NCBI GenBank assembly: GCA_005786775.1
Contig: SYDD01000330.1
Coordinates: 1-16,825 of the forward strand
DNA from: Opitutaceae bacterium
GTDB taxonomy: Bacteria; Verrucomicrobiota; Verrucomicrobiia; Opitutales; Opitutaceae
Direction of reading: 5' to 3'
DNA length: 16,825 nt
The translations under genes and the position numbers were made by a program. Numbering within the stretch: position 1 is the first letter of the stretch; each line of letters starts with the position of its first letter. Of the stretch, positions 6,456 through 14,203 are shown piece after piece. The notes beneath the pieces were generated by a model. That model saw only the letters and a program-made list of their open reading frames with translations. It made no database searches and was not told the DNA's origin.

Positions 6456-7652
6456 ATGCACGCCTCCCCCGCCCCCCTCTCCACTTGGGCCCGCAACGTG
6501 GCCCCGTCCCCGACCCTTGCGGTCGACGCCAAGGCGAAGGCCCTGCAGGCCGCGGGCGAAGACGTCTGTGGCTTCGCGGCCGGGGAGCCGGACTTCGACA
6601 CTCCCGAGCACATTAAGGAGGCCTGCGCGGCGGCCCTCCGCGCGGGCAAAACCAAGTACGCGCCGACGCCTGGCATTGAGCCGCTGCGGCAGGCGATTGC
6701 CGAGCGATACGCCGTGGAGTACGGGCTGCGCGCCACCCCGGCCCAGGTCATCGTCTCCCCGGGCGGCAAGTTCAGCTGCTATCTCGGCGTGCTCGCGACC
6801 TGCTCGCCGGGCGATGAGGTGATCGTGCCTGCTCCCTATTGGGTGAGCTACCCGGAGATGGTTAAACTGGCGGGTGCGGTCCCCCGCTTCGTGCTCGCGG
6901 ACGATCGGACGGGCTTCCGCCTCACGCCCGCGATGGTCGAGGCCGCGATCACGCCCCGCAGCCGCCTGCTGATCCTCAACTCCCCGTCCAATCCGACCGG
7001 GGCCGTCTATTCCCGCGCGGAACTCGAGGCGATTGTCGCCGTCGCCCTCCGCCACAACCTCTACATCCTCTCCGACGAGATGTACGAGCACTTGGTGTAT
7101 GATGGCGTCCGGCCCACGTGCGTCGCCACCCTTGCGCCCGAAGCCGCGGCCCGGACGATCACCGTCGCCGGTTTCTCGAAGACCTACGCGATGACCGGCT
7201 GGCGTATCGGCACGACGCTTGCCCCGCTGCCCATCGCGAAGGCGATCGCGGAACTGCAAAGCCAGATGTCTTCGAATGTCACCACGTTCGCCCAGTTTGG
7301 CGCACTCGCGGCGTTGCAGCAGAAAGATAAGACGTCGGCCGCGCTGGCCACGATGTTGGCGGCTTTCGACCGCCGGCGCCGGAACCTCCACGCTGAGCTC
7401 AACCGTATCCCGGGCATCTCCTGTCTCCTTGCCGAGGGGGCGTTTTACCTTTTTCCCAATATCTCCCGCTTTGGCCTGAGCGATGTCGAGTTCTGTAACC
7501 GGCTGCTCGACCAAGAAAAAGTCGCTGCCGTGCCCGGCAGCGCCTTCGGCGCCGAGGGTTACCTCCGCCTCAGCTATGCGACTAGCGACGAGATCATCGC
7601 CAAGGGTGTTGCCCGCCTCGCCCGTTTCTGCGGTGGCCTGCGCGCTGCCTGA
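6456..7652 (+). CDS. PLP-dependent class I aminotransferase (aspartate/prephenate aminotransferase-like)
   Basis: A 398-residue fold-type I aminotransferase of the aspartate aminotransferase Ib group. The PLP lysine is Lys242 in GFSKTYAMTGWRIG (239-252). Other active-site segments are FAAGEPDFDTP (40-50), SPSNPTG (176-182), SDEMYEHL (206-213) and the substrate-carboxylate Arg371 in YLRLSYA. SPGGK (101-105) carries a lysine at the position that in thermophilic Ib enzymes recognises a dicarboxylate side chain, so aspartate, glutamate or prephenate is a likely substrate. It is the first gene after the hairpin, and its stop is seven bases before the HUMPS gene. It may serve general amino-acid metabolism and merely head the run. 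The exact substrate cannot be fixed from sequence. The ATG at 6456 gives the usual N-terminus; no strong ribosome binding site precedes it. Confidence 0.9.
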   Translation: MHASPAPLSTWARNVAPSPTLAVDAKAKALQAAGEDVCGFAAGEPDFDTPEHIKEACAAALRAGKTKYAPTPGIEPLRQAIAERYAVEYGLRATPAQVIVSPGGKFSCYLGVLATCSPGDEVIVPAPYWVSYPEMVKLAGAVPRFVLADDRTGFRLTPAMVEAAITPRSRLLILNSPSNPTGAVYSRAELEAIVAVALRHNLYILSDEMYEHLVYDGVRPTCVATLAPEAAARTITVAGFSKTYAMTGWRIGTTLAPLPIAKAIAELQSQMSSNVTTFAQFGALAALQQKDKTSAALATMLAAFDRRRRNLHAELNRIPGISCLLAEGAFYLFPNISRFGLSDVEFCNRLLDQEKVAAVPGSAFGAEGYLRLSYATSDEIIAKGVARLARFCGGLRAA

Positions 7653-7659
7653 TTCCCCC

Positions 7660-8376
7660 ATGCGCCCCATCGTCCAGATCTCCCTTGACCTCACCGACCG
7701 CGCGGAGGCGCTTGCCACCGCCGCCACCGCGCTCCGCGCGGGAGTCGACTGGCTGGAGGCCGGTACTCCGTTCATCCTCGCGGAGGGCCTTCACGGGGTG
7801 CGCGCCCTGCGGGAGCGTTTCCCCGGCGTACCGATCGTCGCCGACCTCAAGACGATGGATGGCGGCTACCTCGAGGCGGAGATGATGGCCAAGGCCGGCG
7901 CGACCCACGTAGTGGTGATGGCGCGCGCCCATGAGGAGACCCTGCGCTGCGTGGTCAAGGCGGGCCGCGACCACGGCGTGAAGGTGATGGGCGACAACCT
8001 TGGTTGCCCTGACATGGTGGCCGGAGCCCGGCTGATCGAGGATCTCGGCTGTGATTTCGTCATTCACCATATCGGCTACGATGAGCGCCGCGGCATCGCC
8101 GCCGCCGGCCACCGGATGCCCAGCCCGCTGGACCAGCTCCGAGAGGTGGTCGCCGCCGTCGGAATTCCAGTACAGGCGGTCGGTGGGCTGACGCTCGAGC
8201 AGGCCGTGCGGACCCCGGAGTATGGCGCGCCTCTGGTCGTGATCGGCGCGCCGCTCGCGGTGGACGCAGACTCATTTCGCACCGCCGGAGGCGACCTCGA
8301 GGGCACGCTTCGTCTGATCTGCGAACGCGTCCACGCCCACGGGGATGTCCCCGTGCGCCCCCGCTCTCTCCCATGA
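7660..8376 (+). CDS. HUMPS-family TIM barrel (3-hexulose-6-phosphate synthase / 3-keto-L-gulonate-6-P decarboxylase-like)
   Basis: A 238-residue member of the OMP-decarboxylase suprafamily, HPS/KGPDC branch. Visible are the first-strand Asp10 (ISLD), Glu33 (WLEAGTP), the metal and catalytic motif DLKTMD (62-67), the HHIGYDER segment (136-143), and the phosphate-site loops AVGGL (173-177) and VIGAPLA (194-200). HHIGYD resembles the HxxGYD of 3-hexulose-6-phosphate synthase. The arginine that 3-keto-L-gulonate-6-phosphate decarboxylase has three residues after this histidine is Gly139 here. No phosphohexuloisomerase or kinase gene is near. The ATG at 7660 sits seven bases after the aminotransferase stop; the upstream extension of this frame is only its shadow. 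The stop overlaps the dehydrogenase start as ATGA. The family is clear, but the reaction (aldol cleavage or decarboxylation) and substrate are open. Confidence 0.82.
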   Translation: MRPIVQISLDLTDRAEALATAATALRAGVDWLEAGTPFILAEGLHGVRALRERFPGVPIVADLKTMDGGYLEAEMMAKAGATHVVVMARAHEETLRCVVKAGRDHGVKVMGDNLGCPDMVAGARLIEDLGCDFVIHHIGYDERRGIAAAGHRMPSPLDQLREVVAAVGIPVQAVGGLTLEQAVRTPEYGAPLVVIGAPLAVDADSFRTAGGDLEGTLRLICERVHAHGDVPVRPRSLP

Positions 8377-9398
8377 AGTCCGCTGCCGTCGTCAATTTTT
8401 CCTCCGCGCCCCACAGCGTGGAGCTCCGCGAGTTCGCGCGTCCGGTCCCGGGCGCCGAGGACGTGATCCTAGCCGTCGAGGCGGTCGGCGTCTGCGGGAG
8501 CGACCTGCACCAATGGACGGGTCAGCACAGCTGGCCCGTGAATTACCCGGTCGTGCTTGGTCACGAGTTTGGCGGTCGCATCGCCGAGCTGGGGGCCGGC
8601 GTGCGCGGCTGGTCTGAGGGCGACCGTGTGGTCAGCGAGACGGCGGCGGTGATCGATCCCGCCAGTCCGCTGTCCCGTGCCGGCCGGTACAACCTCGACC
8701 CGCGCCGCAAGGGCTTCGGTTACGGGGTCGATGGCGCGATGACCCGCTTCGTGCGCGTGCCCGCCCGCTGCCTGCACCGCGTGCCTGATGGCCTCCCGCT
8801 CGAGCAGGCTGCGCTGACGGAGCCTTGCTGCGTCGCCTACAACGCTGTGATCGAAAACGGCCGAGTCCAGCCGGGCGACCGCATCGTGGTCCTTGGGCCG
8901 GGCCCCATCGGCATCCTTTGCGCGGCGATGGCCCGCCTAGCGGGCGCCGAGGTTGCGCTGGTCGGGTTGGAGCGAGACCGGGTCCGGCTCAATGTGGCGA
9001 AAGTTTACGGCTGCGACGTGATCGTCGGGGATGCCGCCGAATGGGCCCGGCGCCGCGACGGCCTAGGCGCGGATGGCGTGGTCGACGCGGCCGGCGTCTC
9101 CGCCGCGCTTCGCACCGCCCTCGAATTGGTGCGGCCCGGAGGCTGGATCAGCAAGGTGGGCTGGGGTCCGCAGCCGCTGAACTTTTCCCTAGATCCCCTC
9201 GTGCAGAAAAACGTGACGCTGCAGGGCAGCTTCAGCCACACTTGGCCGATGTGGGAGCGCGTGCTCGCTCTCCTTGCATCCGGCCGGCTCGACGTCCGGC
9301 CGATCACCGGCGGGATTTGGCCGCTGGCGGAATGGCATACCGCGTTCGAGCGAATGCACGGCGGTGAGATCGTGAAGGCCGTACTCCAGCCGGCCTGA
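8373..9398 (+). CDS. Medium-chain zinc-type alcohol/polyol dehydrogenase lacking structural-zinc cysteines
   Basis: A 341-residue medium-chain dehydrogenase of the threonine/sorbitol dehydrogenase type. Catalytic zinc ligands are present: Cys41 (VGVCGSDLH), His64-Glu65 (LGHEFGG) and Glu150 (LTEPCCVA). The Rossmann motif is GPGPIG (175-180), and an acidic Glu200 at the end of the second strand suggests NAD+ over NADP+. The lobe that normally binds structural zinc through four cysteines is recognisable from GRYNLDPRRKGFGYG. The four positions are instead Asp95, Ser98, Ser101 and Asp109, so the second zinc should be absent. It overlaps the HUMPS gene by ATGA and sits four bases before the SDR gene. 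It probably oxidises a secondary hydroxyl of a polyol, sugar or sugar acid; the substrate is unknown. Confidence 0.9.
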   Translation: MKSAAVVNFSSAPHSVELREFARPVPGAEDVILAVEAVGVCGSDLHQWTGQHSWPVNYPVVLGHEFGGRIAELGAGVRGWSEGDRVVSETAAVIDPASPLSRAGRYNLDPRRKGFGYGVDGAMTRFVRVPARCLHRVPDGLPLEQAALTEPCCVAYNAVIENGRVQPGDRIVVLGPGPIGILCAAMARLAGAEVALVGLERDRVRLNVAKVYGCDVIVGDAAEWARRRDGLGADGVVDAAGVSAALRTALELVRPGGWISKVGWGPQPLNFSLDPLVQKNVTLQGSFSHTWPMWERVLALLASGRLDVRPITGGIWPLAEWHTAFERMHGGEIVKAVLQPA

Positions 9399-9402
9399 AC
9401 CG

Positions 9403-10173
9403 ATGCGCCTCCGGGACAAGGTCATAATTGTTACGGGCGCCACCGGCGGCATCGGCCGGGCGATCGCGGCGCGGGCGGTGGCGGAGGGCGCCCGCGTCCT
9501 TGTGCATGGCATCGACGCGGCGGCCGGGGCGCGTACGGTGGCCGAGTTGGGGACTGCGACGGCGCTGCACCTGGAGGATCTGGTCGATCCAGCGGCGGGA
9601 GGACGGATCGTCGCCGCTGCCCGCCGCGCCTTCGGCCGAGTCGACGCGGTTGTCAACAACGCCGCCCTCGTGGCGCGCAGCACGCTAGCGACCGCCTCGG
9701 CCGCGGGCTTTGACCGGATGATGGCGATCAACGTTCGGGCGCCGCTGCTGCTCATCCAGGCGGCGTGGCCGGAACTTCGCGCCCACCGGGGCTGCATCGT
9801 TAATATCGGCTCGATCAACGCCCTCAGTGGCGAGGCCACTTTGCTCGACTACAGCGTTTCCAAGGGCGCACTGCAGACGCTCTCGCGCAACCTCGCCAAT
9901 GCGCACGCGGTGGACGGGGTCCGTTGCAACCACTTGAATGTCGGCTGGGTGTTGACCGAGCGGGAACACGCGATGCAGGTGGCGGAGGGCCAGCCCCCCG
10001 ATTGGCATGAGCGCCTGCCCGCGGTGTTTGCCCCTTCCGGCCGGCTGCTCCGGCCGGAGGAGGTCGCGGCCGCGGCAGTTTACTTGCTCGCCGATGAATC
10101 TGGCCCGGTGAACGGCGCCGTCATCGAGCTGGAGCAGTACTCCCTCCACGGCCGTAACCCCGTCAAGGTCTGA
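9403..10173 (+). CDS. Short-chain dehydrogenase/reductase (classical SDR)
   Basis: A 256-residue classical SDR. It has TGATGGIG (11-18) for the dinucleotide, NNAA (85-88), Asn110, the catalytic Ser137 in NIGSINA, and Tyr150 with Lys154 in YSVSK, so the catalytic tetrad is complete. HGID (35-38) follows the second strand, consistent with NAD(H) preference through Asp38. The C-terminus keeps RLLRPEEVAAAAVYLLAD (214-231) and NGAVIELE, typical of the group. It follows the medium-chain dehydrogenase by four bases and precedes the isomerase-like gene by five, so it belongs to the same operon. In such runs a second oxidoreductase usually acts on another carbon of the same sugar or reduces the keto product. 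The substrate is not predictable from sequence. Confidence 0.9.
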   Translation: MRLRDKVIIVTGATGGIGRAIAARAVAEGARVLVHGIDAAAGARTVAELGTATALHLEDLVDPAAGGRIVAAARRAFGRVDAVVNNAALVARSTLATASAAGFDRMMAINVRAPLLLIQAAWPELRAHRGCIVNIGSINALSGEATLLDYSVSKGALQTLSRNLANAHAVDGVRCNHLNVGWVLTEREHAMQVAEGQPPDWHERLPAVFAPSGRLLRPEEVAAAAVYLLADESGPVNGAVIELEQYSLHGRNPVKV

Positions 10174-10178
10174 CCCCA

Positions 10179-11063
10179 ATGCCCCGCCTCGCTGCATTCC
10201 CCAAAGCCTACATGCGCCCCCTCTGCCGCGAGGGCACGATGACGCTCCGCGACTGGGCTGACCTCGCGGTGCCGCTCGGGGTGGACGGGCTCGAGTTCTA
10301 CAGCGGGTTCCTCGAGCTGGCCGATCCGGCCGGGTGGGTGCCCGCCCGCCGGTTGGTGGAGGAGCGCGGAATGGTGATCCCGATGCTGTGCTGCTCGCCG
10401 GATTTCTCGCAGCCCGATCCCGCGCTGCGGCGCGCCGAGATTGACCGCGAGAAGGGTTGGATCCGGATGGCCGCCACCTTGGGCGCCGGTTACTGCCGGG
10501 TTCTTTCTGGGCAGCGCCGCCCGGACCTGAGCCGCGAACAGGGCCTCGACCTAGTGACCGGCTGTATCGAGGCCTGCCTGCCCGAAGCGGAGGCGTGCGG
10601 CGTCACGCTAATCCTCGAAAACCACTACAAGGATGACTTCTGGAGCTACCCGGAGTTCGCCCAGAAGATGGACGTCTTCTGCGCGCTGGTGGACCGCATC
10701 CGCCATCCGCGCTTCGGAGTGAACTACGACCCCAGCAACGCTTTCCTCGCGGGCGATGACCCCTTGGAGCTTCTGGCCCGCGTCAAGGACCGGGTGGTGA
10801 CGATGCATGCCAGCGACCGCTACCTCGCCGAAGGCACGCTGGAGGACCTCCGCCGGGAAGAGAGCGGTCCCGAGGGCTATGCCAAGCGTCTCCGCCACGG
10901 CACCATCGGTCGAGGCCTCAACGATTACGACGCGATCTTCTCCACCCTGCGCAAGGCCGGCTTCGACGGCTGGGTGAGTATCGAGGACGGGGTCGACGGC
11001 ATCGAGCAGCTCGCGGAGAGCGTGCGGTTCGTGCGCGGCAAGCTGCGCCAGCATTGGGCCTGA
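10179..11063 (+). CDS. Xylose-isomerase-like TIM barrel sugar isomerase/epimerase
   Basis: A 294-residue protein of the AP-endonuclease-2/xylose-isomerase-like superfamily (the IolE, hydroxypyruvate isomerase and tagatose-3-epimerase relatives). The metal site can be followed along the barrel: Glu147 (LILENHY), Asp184 (NYDPSN), His210 (TMHASD) and Glu269 (VSIEDG). GTIGRGLNDYDAI (241-253) is the segment that often carries substrate contacts. The usual D-x-G-H after the second ligand is DPSN here. The protein starts with MPRLAAFPKAYM and has no signal peptide, so it is cytoplasmic. It is the last gene of the run, five bases after the SDR gene, and presumably isomerises or epimerises a sugar or keto-acid intermediate. 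Dehydratase activity, as in IolE, is an alternative. Confidence 0.85.
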   Translation: MPRLAAFPKAYMRPLCREGTMTLRDWADLAVPLGVDGLEFYSGFLELADPAGWVPARRLVEERGMVIPMLCCSPDFSQPDPALRRAEIDREKGWIRMAATLGAGYCRVLSGQRRPDLSREQGLDLVTGCIEACLPEAEACGVTLILENHYKDDFWSYPEFAQKMDVFCALVDRIRHPRFGVNYDPSNAFLAGDDPLELLARVKDRVVTMHASDRYLAEGTLEDLRREESGPEGYAKRLRHGTIGRGLNDYDAIFSTLRKAGFDGWVSIEDGVDGIEQLAESVRFVRGKLRQHWA

Positions 11064-11121
11064 GGCTGTCCGGGCCGGCCATGGCGCCCTTCGCGCGCGC
11101 CAACCCCTTCGGATCCTCCAG

Positions 11122-11150
11122 AGCGGGCAGCCCCGCTGCGCTCGGCAGCG
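11122..11150. terminator. Possible stem-loops between convergent genes
   Basis: The 94 bases between the isomerase-like gene and the dus gene contain two mutually exclusive GC-rich stems. AGCGGG pairs with CCCGCT (11122-11137, loop CAGC), and CGCTGC pairs with GCAGCG (11134-11150, loop GCTCG). Position between convergent stops fits a bidirectional terminator, but neither side has a T-tract. Support is weak. Confidence 0.3.
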
Positions 11151-11157
11151 CGCGGCC

Positions 11158-12249
11158 TCAGGCGGTGACCGACTCGAGCGAGCAGCCGTCCGCGTCTCCA
11201 CTGGGTGTTTCGCAGTTCGGCCGCGCGATGACGCCCGGATAGGGTTCGGAGGCGAAGGGTCGGGAGGGCTCCACGAGCAGATGGCGGTCGCACACCGCGA
11301 AGAGGTCGGCGGCGTTCTCCGTGCGTCGCATTTCGTGCAGGAATCGTCCTTCCGGGTCGACGCCCTGGCCAACGAAGTTGAGGTACTTCTTCATCTTGTT
11401 CACGTGCAGCCGTTCGGGCAGCCCCGGCGGCCGGGTCGCGTCGAACAGCCGCTCGATGTAGCCCCGAACCTCCGCGAGGGTGATATCGCGGGCGGCACCC
11501 CCGGCGAACTGCTCCCGGCACTGGCGGAAAATCCACGGGTTGCGGATGGCGTGGCGGCCGATCATCACGCCGGCGGCGCCGGTCTCACGGAGGACGCGCG
11601 CGGCTGCCGCCGCGGAAGTCACGTTACCGTTGGCCAGCACCGGGCAGCGCACCCGGCGGACCGCGTGCGCGATCATTCCGTAACGGACCTCGCTGCGGTA
11701 CATTTCTCGGACGGTCCGCCCGTGCACCGTCAGCAAATCCACGCGGTGGGCGTTCATTAGGTCGAGCAGCCGGTCGAAGTTAGCGGTGTCCTCAAAGCCC
11801 AGCCGCATTTTCACGGTGAGCAGTCCCGGCACCGCCTCGCGGAGGGTGCCGAGGATGGCGTCCACCCGGTCTGGATCCCGCAGGAGGCCGCCGCCGACGT
11901 TCTTGCGGTAGACCTTGGGGGCGGGGCAACCGAGGTTGAGGTCGATGCCGGCGACGGGCAACGGGAGCAGGGCGGCGACGGTGCGCCGGAGGTGCACCAG
12001 ATCCTCGCCGATCAGCTGGGCGAAGACGGGCCGCCCGGTGGTGTTCTCGGTGATTGAGCGCACGATGTGCGCCTCGGGCCGCGACTGGGCGTGAACCCGG
12101 AGGAATTCGGTAAAAAAGTAGTCCGGTGGGCCGTAGCCCGCCACCACCCGCATGAAAGCGAGGTCGGTGACATCTTGCATCGGCGCCAGCGCGGTCAGCG
12201 GGGCGCCCGGAAACAGTCCGGCCGGTAGGGGGAGGGGAGATCCACTCAC
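11158..12249 (-). CDS. dus: tRNA-dihydrouridine synthase
   Basis: An FMN-dependent enzyme that reduces specific uridines in tRNA D-loops. The 363 residues show LAPMQDVTD (21-29) for FMN, DLNLGCPAPKV (103-113) with catalytic Cys108, Lys147 (TVKMRLG), His176 (TVHGRT), LANGNV (205-210) and MIGRHAIRNPWIF (229-241). TEFLRV (47-52) and the C-terminal HVNKMKKYLNF recall the DusC-like group, but the subtype is not secure. A 35-40 residue tail after about 325 extends beyond the core. The start is a GTG at 12249 that overlaps the TGA of the upstream BFN gene (GTGA), so translation is probably coupled. The C-terminal end faces the forward sugar operon. Confidence 0.93.
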   Translation of the reverse strand: MSGSPLPLPAGLFPGAPLTALAPMQDVTDLAFMRVVAGYGPPDYFFTEFLRVHAQSRPEAHIVRSITENTTGRPVFAQLIGEDLVHLRRTVAALLPLPVAGIDLNLGCPAPKVYRKNVGGGLLRDPDRVDAILGTLREAVPGLLTVKMRLGFEDTANFDRLLDLMNAHRVDLLTVHGRTVREMYRSEVRYGMIAHAVRRVRCPVLANGNVTSAAAAARVLRETGAAGVMIGRHAIRNPWIFRQCREQFAGGAARDITLAEVRGYIERLFDATRPPGLPERLHVNKMKKYLNFVGQGVDPEGRFLHEMRRTENAADLFAVCDRHLLVEPSRPFASEPYPGVIARPNCETPSGDADGCSLESVTA

Positions 12250-12713
12250 GCTGGCCCCTCTTCGCTCTCCCCCGCCTGCTGCTTAAGCACGCGTTCCAGC
12301 ACCTCGGTCATGTCCTCCGCTTGGTCGAAGACGGCGCGTGCCACGTGGATCGGGCGCTGCTGCTGCAGAGCGAGAACGATCGAGTCGCTTGGGCGCGCGT
12401 CCAGCTCGATCAGTTTGCGGCCGAGCTCATTTTCCATCCGCAGGAGGATCCGCGCGAAGAAGGTGCCCTCGCGAGAATCGTTGATCACGATGTGCTCCAG
12501 CTGGGCGCCGAGGCCCAGCAGGATGCTGCCGATCAGGTCGTGGGTGAGGGGCCGCTCGCGCTTGACCCCGTTGAGCGTCATCTGAATTGCACTGCCGACG
12601 GCGTGGTCCACGTAGATCACGAACGTCTTTGCGTCGTTGCCGAGGAATACGGCGCAGCCGTTCGCAGTGGGCATAACCCCCTTGAGAGAGACGAGGACGA
12701 CGTCGCTAGGCAT
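12246..12713 (-). CDS. BFN (DUF151) bifunctional nuclease domain protein
   Basis: A 155-residue protein that is almost entirely a BFN domain. It opens with DVVLVSLKGVMP, continues with AVFLGNDAKTFVIYVD (21-36), and has the hallmark segments RPLTHDL (54-60) and DARPSDSIVLAL (105-116), followed by an acidic C-terminal tail. Related proteins have been reported to have nuclease activity on RNA and DNA, but the biological role in most bacteria is unsettled. The frame extends upstream to a GTG at 12752; I prefer the ATG at 12713 because the domain begins right after it. The stop overlaps the dus start by four bases, suggesting a shared unit linked to nucleic acid metabolism. Divergent from it, 110 bases away, is the exported hydrolase gene. 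Confidence 0.88.
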   Translation of the reverse strand: MPSDVVLVSLKGVMPTANGCAVFLGNDAKTFVIYVDHAVGSAIQMTLNGVKRERPLTHDLIGSILLGLGAQLEHIVINDSREGTFFARILLRMENELGRKLIELDARPSDSIVLALQQQRPIHVARAVFDQAEDMTEVLERVLKQQAGESEEGPA

Positions 12714-12823
12714 AATGCCAACGTGATCCCGGAACCTGCAGGGCGCAAGCACCGGGCCAGCGGGCGCGCGGATTGCGCTCGCCGGCCGTGCGCGCCGCGG
12801 CCAAGTTGCGGCTACCCCGCGGG

Positions 12824-14203
12824 ATGTCCCTGACCCGCCCCTGCAGTTACCCGCTTCGCGTTCGCTTCCGTGCGCCCGCTCCCGAGGGCCGCCGGTGGGT
12901 GGGCTTTGCCTGCCTGGGGCTCGCGCTCGCCGTTAGCCTCGCCGGCGCCCAGCCGGCGGTCCGCCCCTCGGAGGAGGAGGCCTTCCTCGACGAGTTGCAG
13001 GTGCGAGCGGTCCGCTTCTTCACGGATGCGGCCGACCCCGCCACCGGCCTTGTGCTCGACCGGGTCCGCGCGGATGGCCGCGGCGGGGGGGGCCGCGCGC
13101 CCTCAAGCGTGGCCGCGACCGGATTCGGCCTTACCGCCTGGTGCATCGCTGAGCACCGCGGCTGGGTGTCCCCGGTGGAGGCGCGAACGCGCGTGCTTGC
13201 CGCGCTCCGGACACTGGCGGATGGGCATGACCATGAACGCGGCTGGTTCTACCACTTTGTGGATGCCGCGACCGGCCGGCGCGTCTGGAACAGCGAGGCT
13301 TCCACGATCGACACCGCCCTCCTGCTGCAGGGGGCCCTGCTCGCCCGCGAGCACCTGCGCGATCCCGAGGTGGATGCCCTGGTTGCACAGATCTACGGGC
13401 GGATCGACTGGCGTTGGGCGCAGGCCGGCGAGCGGACCTTGGTGCACGGCTGGCGGCCCGAGTCCGGCTTCATCCCGCACCGATGGGATGCGTACGCGGA
13501 ACTGCTCGGCCTGTACCTGCTGGGACTCGGATCGCCGGACGCGGCCCGCGCGCTGCCAGCCGACGCGTGGCGCGCTTGGCGCCGGGAGCCGTGGGTCGAG
13601 TCGGGAGGACGGCGGTTCATCCAGTGCGGGCCGCTATTTACGCACCAGTACGCGCATGGCTGGTTCGATTTCCGGGGTCAGCGTGATCGTGGCGTGGATT
13701 ACTGGCAAAACTCAGTCGCGGCGACCCTGGCCCAGCGCGATTGGTCGCTTGCGCAGCAGGGGCGGTACCCTCTTTGGTCCGGTCAACTCTGGGGCCTCAC
13801 CGCTTCGGACAGTGCGGGCGGGTACGTTGCCTGGGGTACGCCCGGGCCGGATGCGGATCTCAGCGACGGTACGGTGGTACCCTGTGCGCCGGGCGGGTCC
13901 TTACCGTTCGCCCCGCGCGAATGCCTCGACGCGCTGCTGGGGATGCAGTGGGCTCTGGACGGCCGCGTTTGGGGACCCTACGGGTTCGCGGACGCGTTCA
14001 ACCCTCACACTGGATGGATCGCGGAGGATGTCGTGGCGATCAACGTCGGGATCACGTTGGTGATGGCGGAAAATTTGCGCGGCGGCTTTGTCTGGCGGAC
14101 GTTTCGGCACGCGCCCGAGGTCCGGCGCGGCTTCGAGCGCGCGGGGTTCAATCGTGATCCCGCGGCTCCGCCGGCCACGCCCGGCCTCGCGCTGGTGCGC
14201 TGA
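12824..14203 (+). CDS. Exported glycoamylase-like (PF10091, GH144-type) glycoside hydrolase
   Basis: A 459-residue predicted exported alpha/alpha-barrel hydrolase. After a basic N-region, a hydrophobic stretch WVGFACLGLALAVSLAGA (25-42) looks like a Sec signal peptide, with cleavage near Ala42. Family segments include GRAPSSVAATGFGLTAW (90-106), WNSEASTIDTALLLQG (155-170), FTHQYAHGWFDFRG (272-285), YGFADAFNP (386-394) and INVGITLVMAENLRGGFVW (406-424). These match the glycoamylase-like domain, whose characterised relatives in GH144 cleave beta-1,2-glucans. Glucan specificity here is not proven. The frame could start at a TTG at 12773, but the ATG at 12824 gives a cleaner signal peptide. Its TGA directly abuts the phoD stop codon of the opposite strand. 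No transporter or other glucanase gene is adjacent. Confidence 0.85.
   Translation: MSLTRPCSYPLRVRFRAPAPEGRRWVGFACLGLALAVSLAGAQPAVRPSEEEAFLDELQVRAVRFFTDAADPATGLVLDRVRADGRGGGGRAPSSVAATGFGLTAWCIAEHRGWVSPVEARTRVLAALRTLADGHDHERGWFYHFVDAATGRRVWNSEASTIDTALLLQGALLAREHLRDPEVDALVAQIYGRIDWRWAQAGERTLVHGWRPESGFIPHRWDAYAELLGLYLLGLGSPDAARALPADAWRAWRREPWVESGGRRFIQCGPLFTHQYAHGWFDFRGQRDRGVDYWQNSVAATLAQRDWSLAQQGRYPLWSGQLWGLTASDSAGGYVAWGTPGPDADLSDGTVVPCAPGGSLPFAPRECLDALLGMQWALDGRVWGPYGFADAFNPHTGWIAEDVVAINVGITLVMAENLRGGFVWRTFRHAPEVRRGFERAGFNRDPAAPPATPGLALVR

Noticed and set aside
6384..7775. 463-codon reverse open frame opposite the aminotransferase
   Set aside because: Arg/Gly/Ala-rich shadow with no domain, while the forward aminotransferase has a complete active site.
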